From NCBI GenBank assembly GCA_031289165.1, contig JAITPZ010000162.1, forward strand, positions 1 through 14,627: a DNA stretch of 14,627 nt, in the 5' to 3' direction. The stretch comes from Synergistaceae bacterium (GTDB lineage: Bacteria; Synergistota; Synergistia; Synergistales; Aminobacteriaceae). A program made the translations under genes and the position numbers. The notes below the pieces were generated by a model. That model had not been told where the DNA came from. It saw nothing but the letters and a program-made list of their open reading frames with translations, and did no database searches. Positions within the stretch are counted from its first letter, which is position 1, and each line of letters begins with the position of its first letter. Below are positions 13,839 to 14,627 of the stretch, piece by piece.

Positions 13839-14627
13839 ATGAAGAAAGTCGCGTTTTTTACGATAATTCTGCTGTATGCGCTATTTGTCGCGGACGCTTC
13901 TCCTGGGCTCGCGGTTCCGGCGGGGCCGGGGGTGCGGACGCATATCCGGCGCGACGGCACGATCGTGAAGTATCAGGCGCACGGCGACGAATTTCTGCAC
14001 TATCTGACGGATTCCGAAGGAAATCTTGTCGTTTTTGGAGATGACGGAGATCTTTACATCGGAGCCTGGGCAGACAGGCAATCGGATACAGTGATTATCC
14101 CAGGTTCGATAGAGGAATCGAAGCGTGGCGTCGTCATTCAGACCACGACGGCCGCCGCCGGTTTTGTCCGAAACCCCGCGTCCGATGATAAAGATACGCC
14201 AATGTGCGCCCTGAAAGATCCCATCCCTCAGCGTCTGATTGAGCGCGCCGAAAAAGCCCGCGCTGCCCGTGACGCGCTTCTGAGGCGGAAACGGACGAAA
14301 GACGCGCCTCAAATGGAAATCGCGCGACCGCAATCCGGGCTCGGACAGCAGCAGGTCGAGCGTAAAATCGCGATGATTTACGTCAAATTTGAGGACGACA
14401 GCAACACAGCGCGTTTCGACGACATTGCGCCCACGCCGGAAACACTCCACGACATGTTTTTCAACGAGAACAAATTCGGTACGGTAGCGCATTTCTACAG
14501 GGTGAACACGAACGGAGCGGTAAAAATGACCCCCGCGTCGGAGAGATGGGGCGCGCCAAATGACGGCGTCGTCTTTGTAAAGCTCCGGGGAAGACACGAG
14601 AACTGGGGAAACGCTGAAAATGAGAAC
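13839..14627 (+). CDS. Secreted M6-type (immune inhibitor A-like) metalloprotease, N-terminal part
   Basis: The frame stays open for 263 codons to the window edge, so the 3' end is missing. Residues 1-26 are a signal peptide (MKKVAFFTIILLYALFVADA, then cleavage near GLA-VP). Next come GTIVKYQAHGDEFLHYLTD and SEGNLVVFGDDGDLYIG, the N-terminal propeptide pattern of M6 peptidases (HGDE, then a Tyr/His pair, then a D-x-x-G turn). A Lys/Arg-rich linker lies at about 128-150. From about 175, IAMIYVKFED starts the catalytic domain, and FGTVAHFYRVNTNGAVKMTP matches its early helix-strand. The zinc-binding HExxH would lie beyond the edge, so activity cannot be judged. It is probably an exported protease digesting host or dietary protein. 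The ATG at 13839 has AAGGA about 11 bases upstream; an in-frame ATG at 13827 leaves no room for a ribosome site. The opposite-strand frame here is a shadow. Confidence 0.8.
   Translation, partial: MKKVAFFTIILLYALFVADASPGLAVPAGPGVRTHIRRDGTIVKYQAHGDEFLHYLTDSEGNLVVFGDDGDLYIGAWADRQSDTVIIPGSIEESKRGVVIQTTTAAAGFVRNPASDDKDTPMCALKDPIPQRLIERAEKARAARDALLRRKRTKDAPQMEIARPQSGLGQQQVERKIAMIYVKFEDDSNTARFDDIAPTPETLHDMFFNENKFGTVAHFYRVNTNGAVKMTPASERWGAPNDGVVFVKLRGRHENWGNAENEN

Noticed and set aside
13881..14597. 238-codon open frame on the minus strand
   Set aside because: Its antisense partner on the plus strand has a signal peptide, ribosome site and M6 protease patterns, while this frame resembles nothing known.

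Overview
The window looks like chromosomal DNA of an anaerobic, diderm, probably gut-associated bacterium. It is GC-rich by eye, uses clear GGAGG-type ribosome binding sites, and carries type IV pilus genes with a PilY1-like protein, a rubredoxin-linked archaeal-type glutamate synthase, a queuine-salvage pair and Rpn-type nuclease genes. Synergistota would fit this mix, but that is inference from gene content and no marker here settles it.

Layout. Positions 1-284 (minus) hold the 5' part of an Rpn/YhgA-like PD-(D/E)XK nuclease-family gene cut by the window edge. Positions 454-7447 (minus) are a five-gene type IV pilus operon, transcribed in the order pilY1-like, a small secreted protein of unknown function, pilV-like, pilW-like and pilX-like. 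These are the minor pilins and tip adhesin; no major pilin, motor ATPase or secretin is present. Positions 7448-7811 are a non-coding stretch with a perfect inverted repeat, AT-rich promoter-like DNA and the terminator of the next gene. Positions 7812-9212 (minus) encode a rubredoxin/glutamate synthase fusion.

Positions 9350-10726 (plus) are a two-gene operon: a YhhQ-family queuosine-precursor transporter and a small radical SAM protein that resembles the queuine lyase QueL. Together they would import queuine-type compounds and convert them to a precursor that bacterial tRNA-guanine transglycosylase accepts. A terminator region between convergent genes follows, then valS (10823-13525, minus). 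A 313-base divergent region (13526-13838) carries promoters for both sides and what looks like the decayed C-terminal tail of a second Rpn-type gene. From 13839 to the right edge (plus) runs the N-terminal half of a secreted M6-type metalloprotease, open to the window end.

The most interesting points are the pilus tip operon with its unknown secreted member and a PilY1 lacking the usual calcium loop, the queuine-salvage pair with a CX4CX2C cluster motif, the rubredoxin-glutamate synthase fusion, the Rpn-tail relic upstream of the protease, and an in-frame 18-base duplication that lengthens the PilW leader. I see no tRNA, rRNA, CRISPR array, complete insertion sequence or phage gene.
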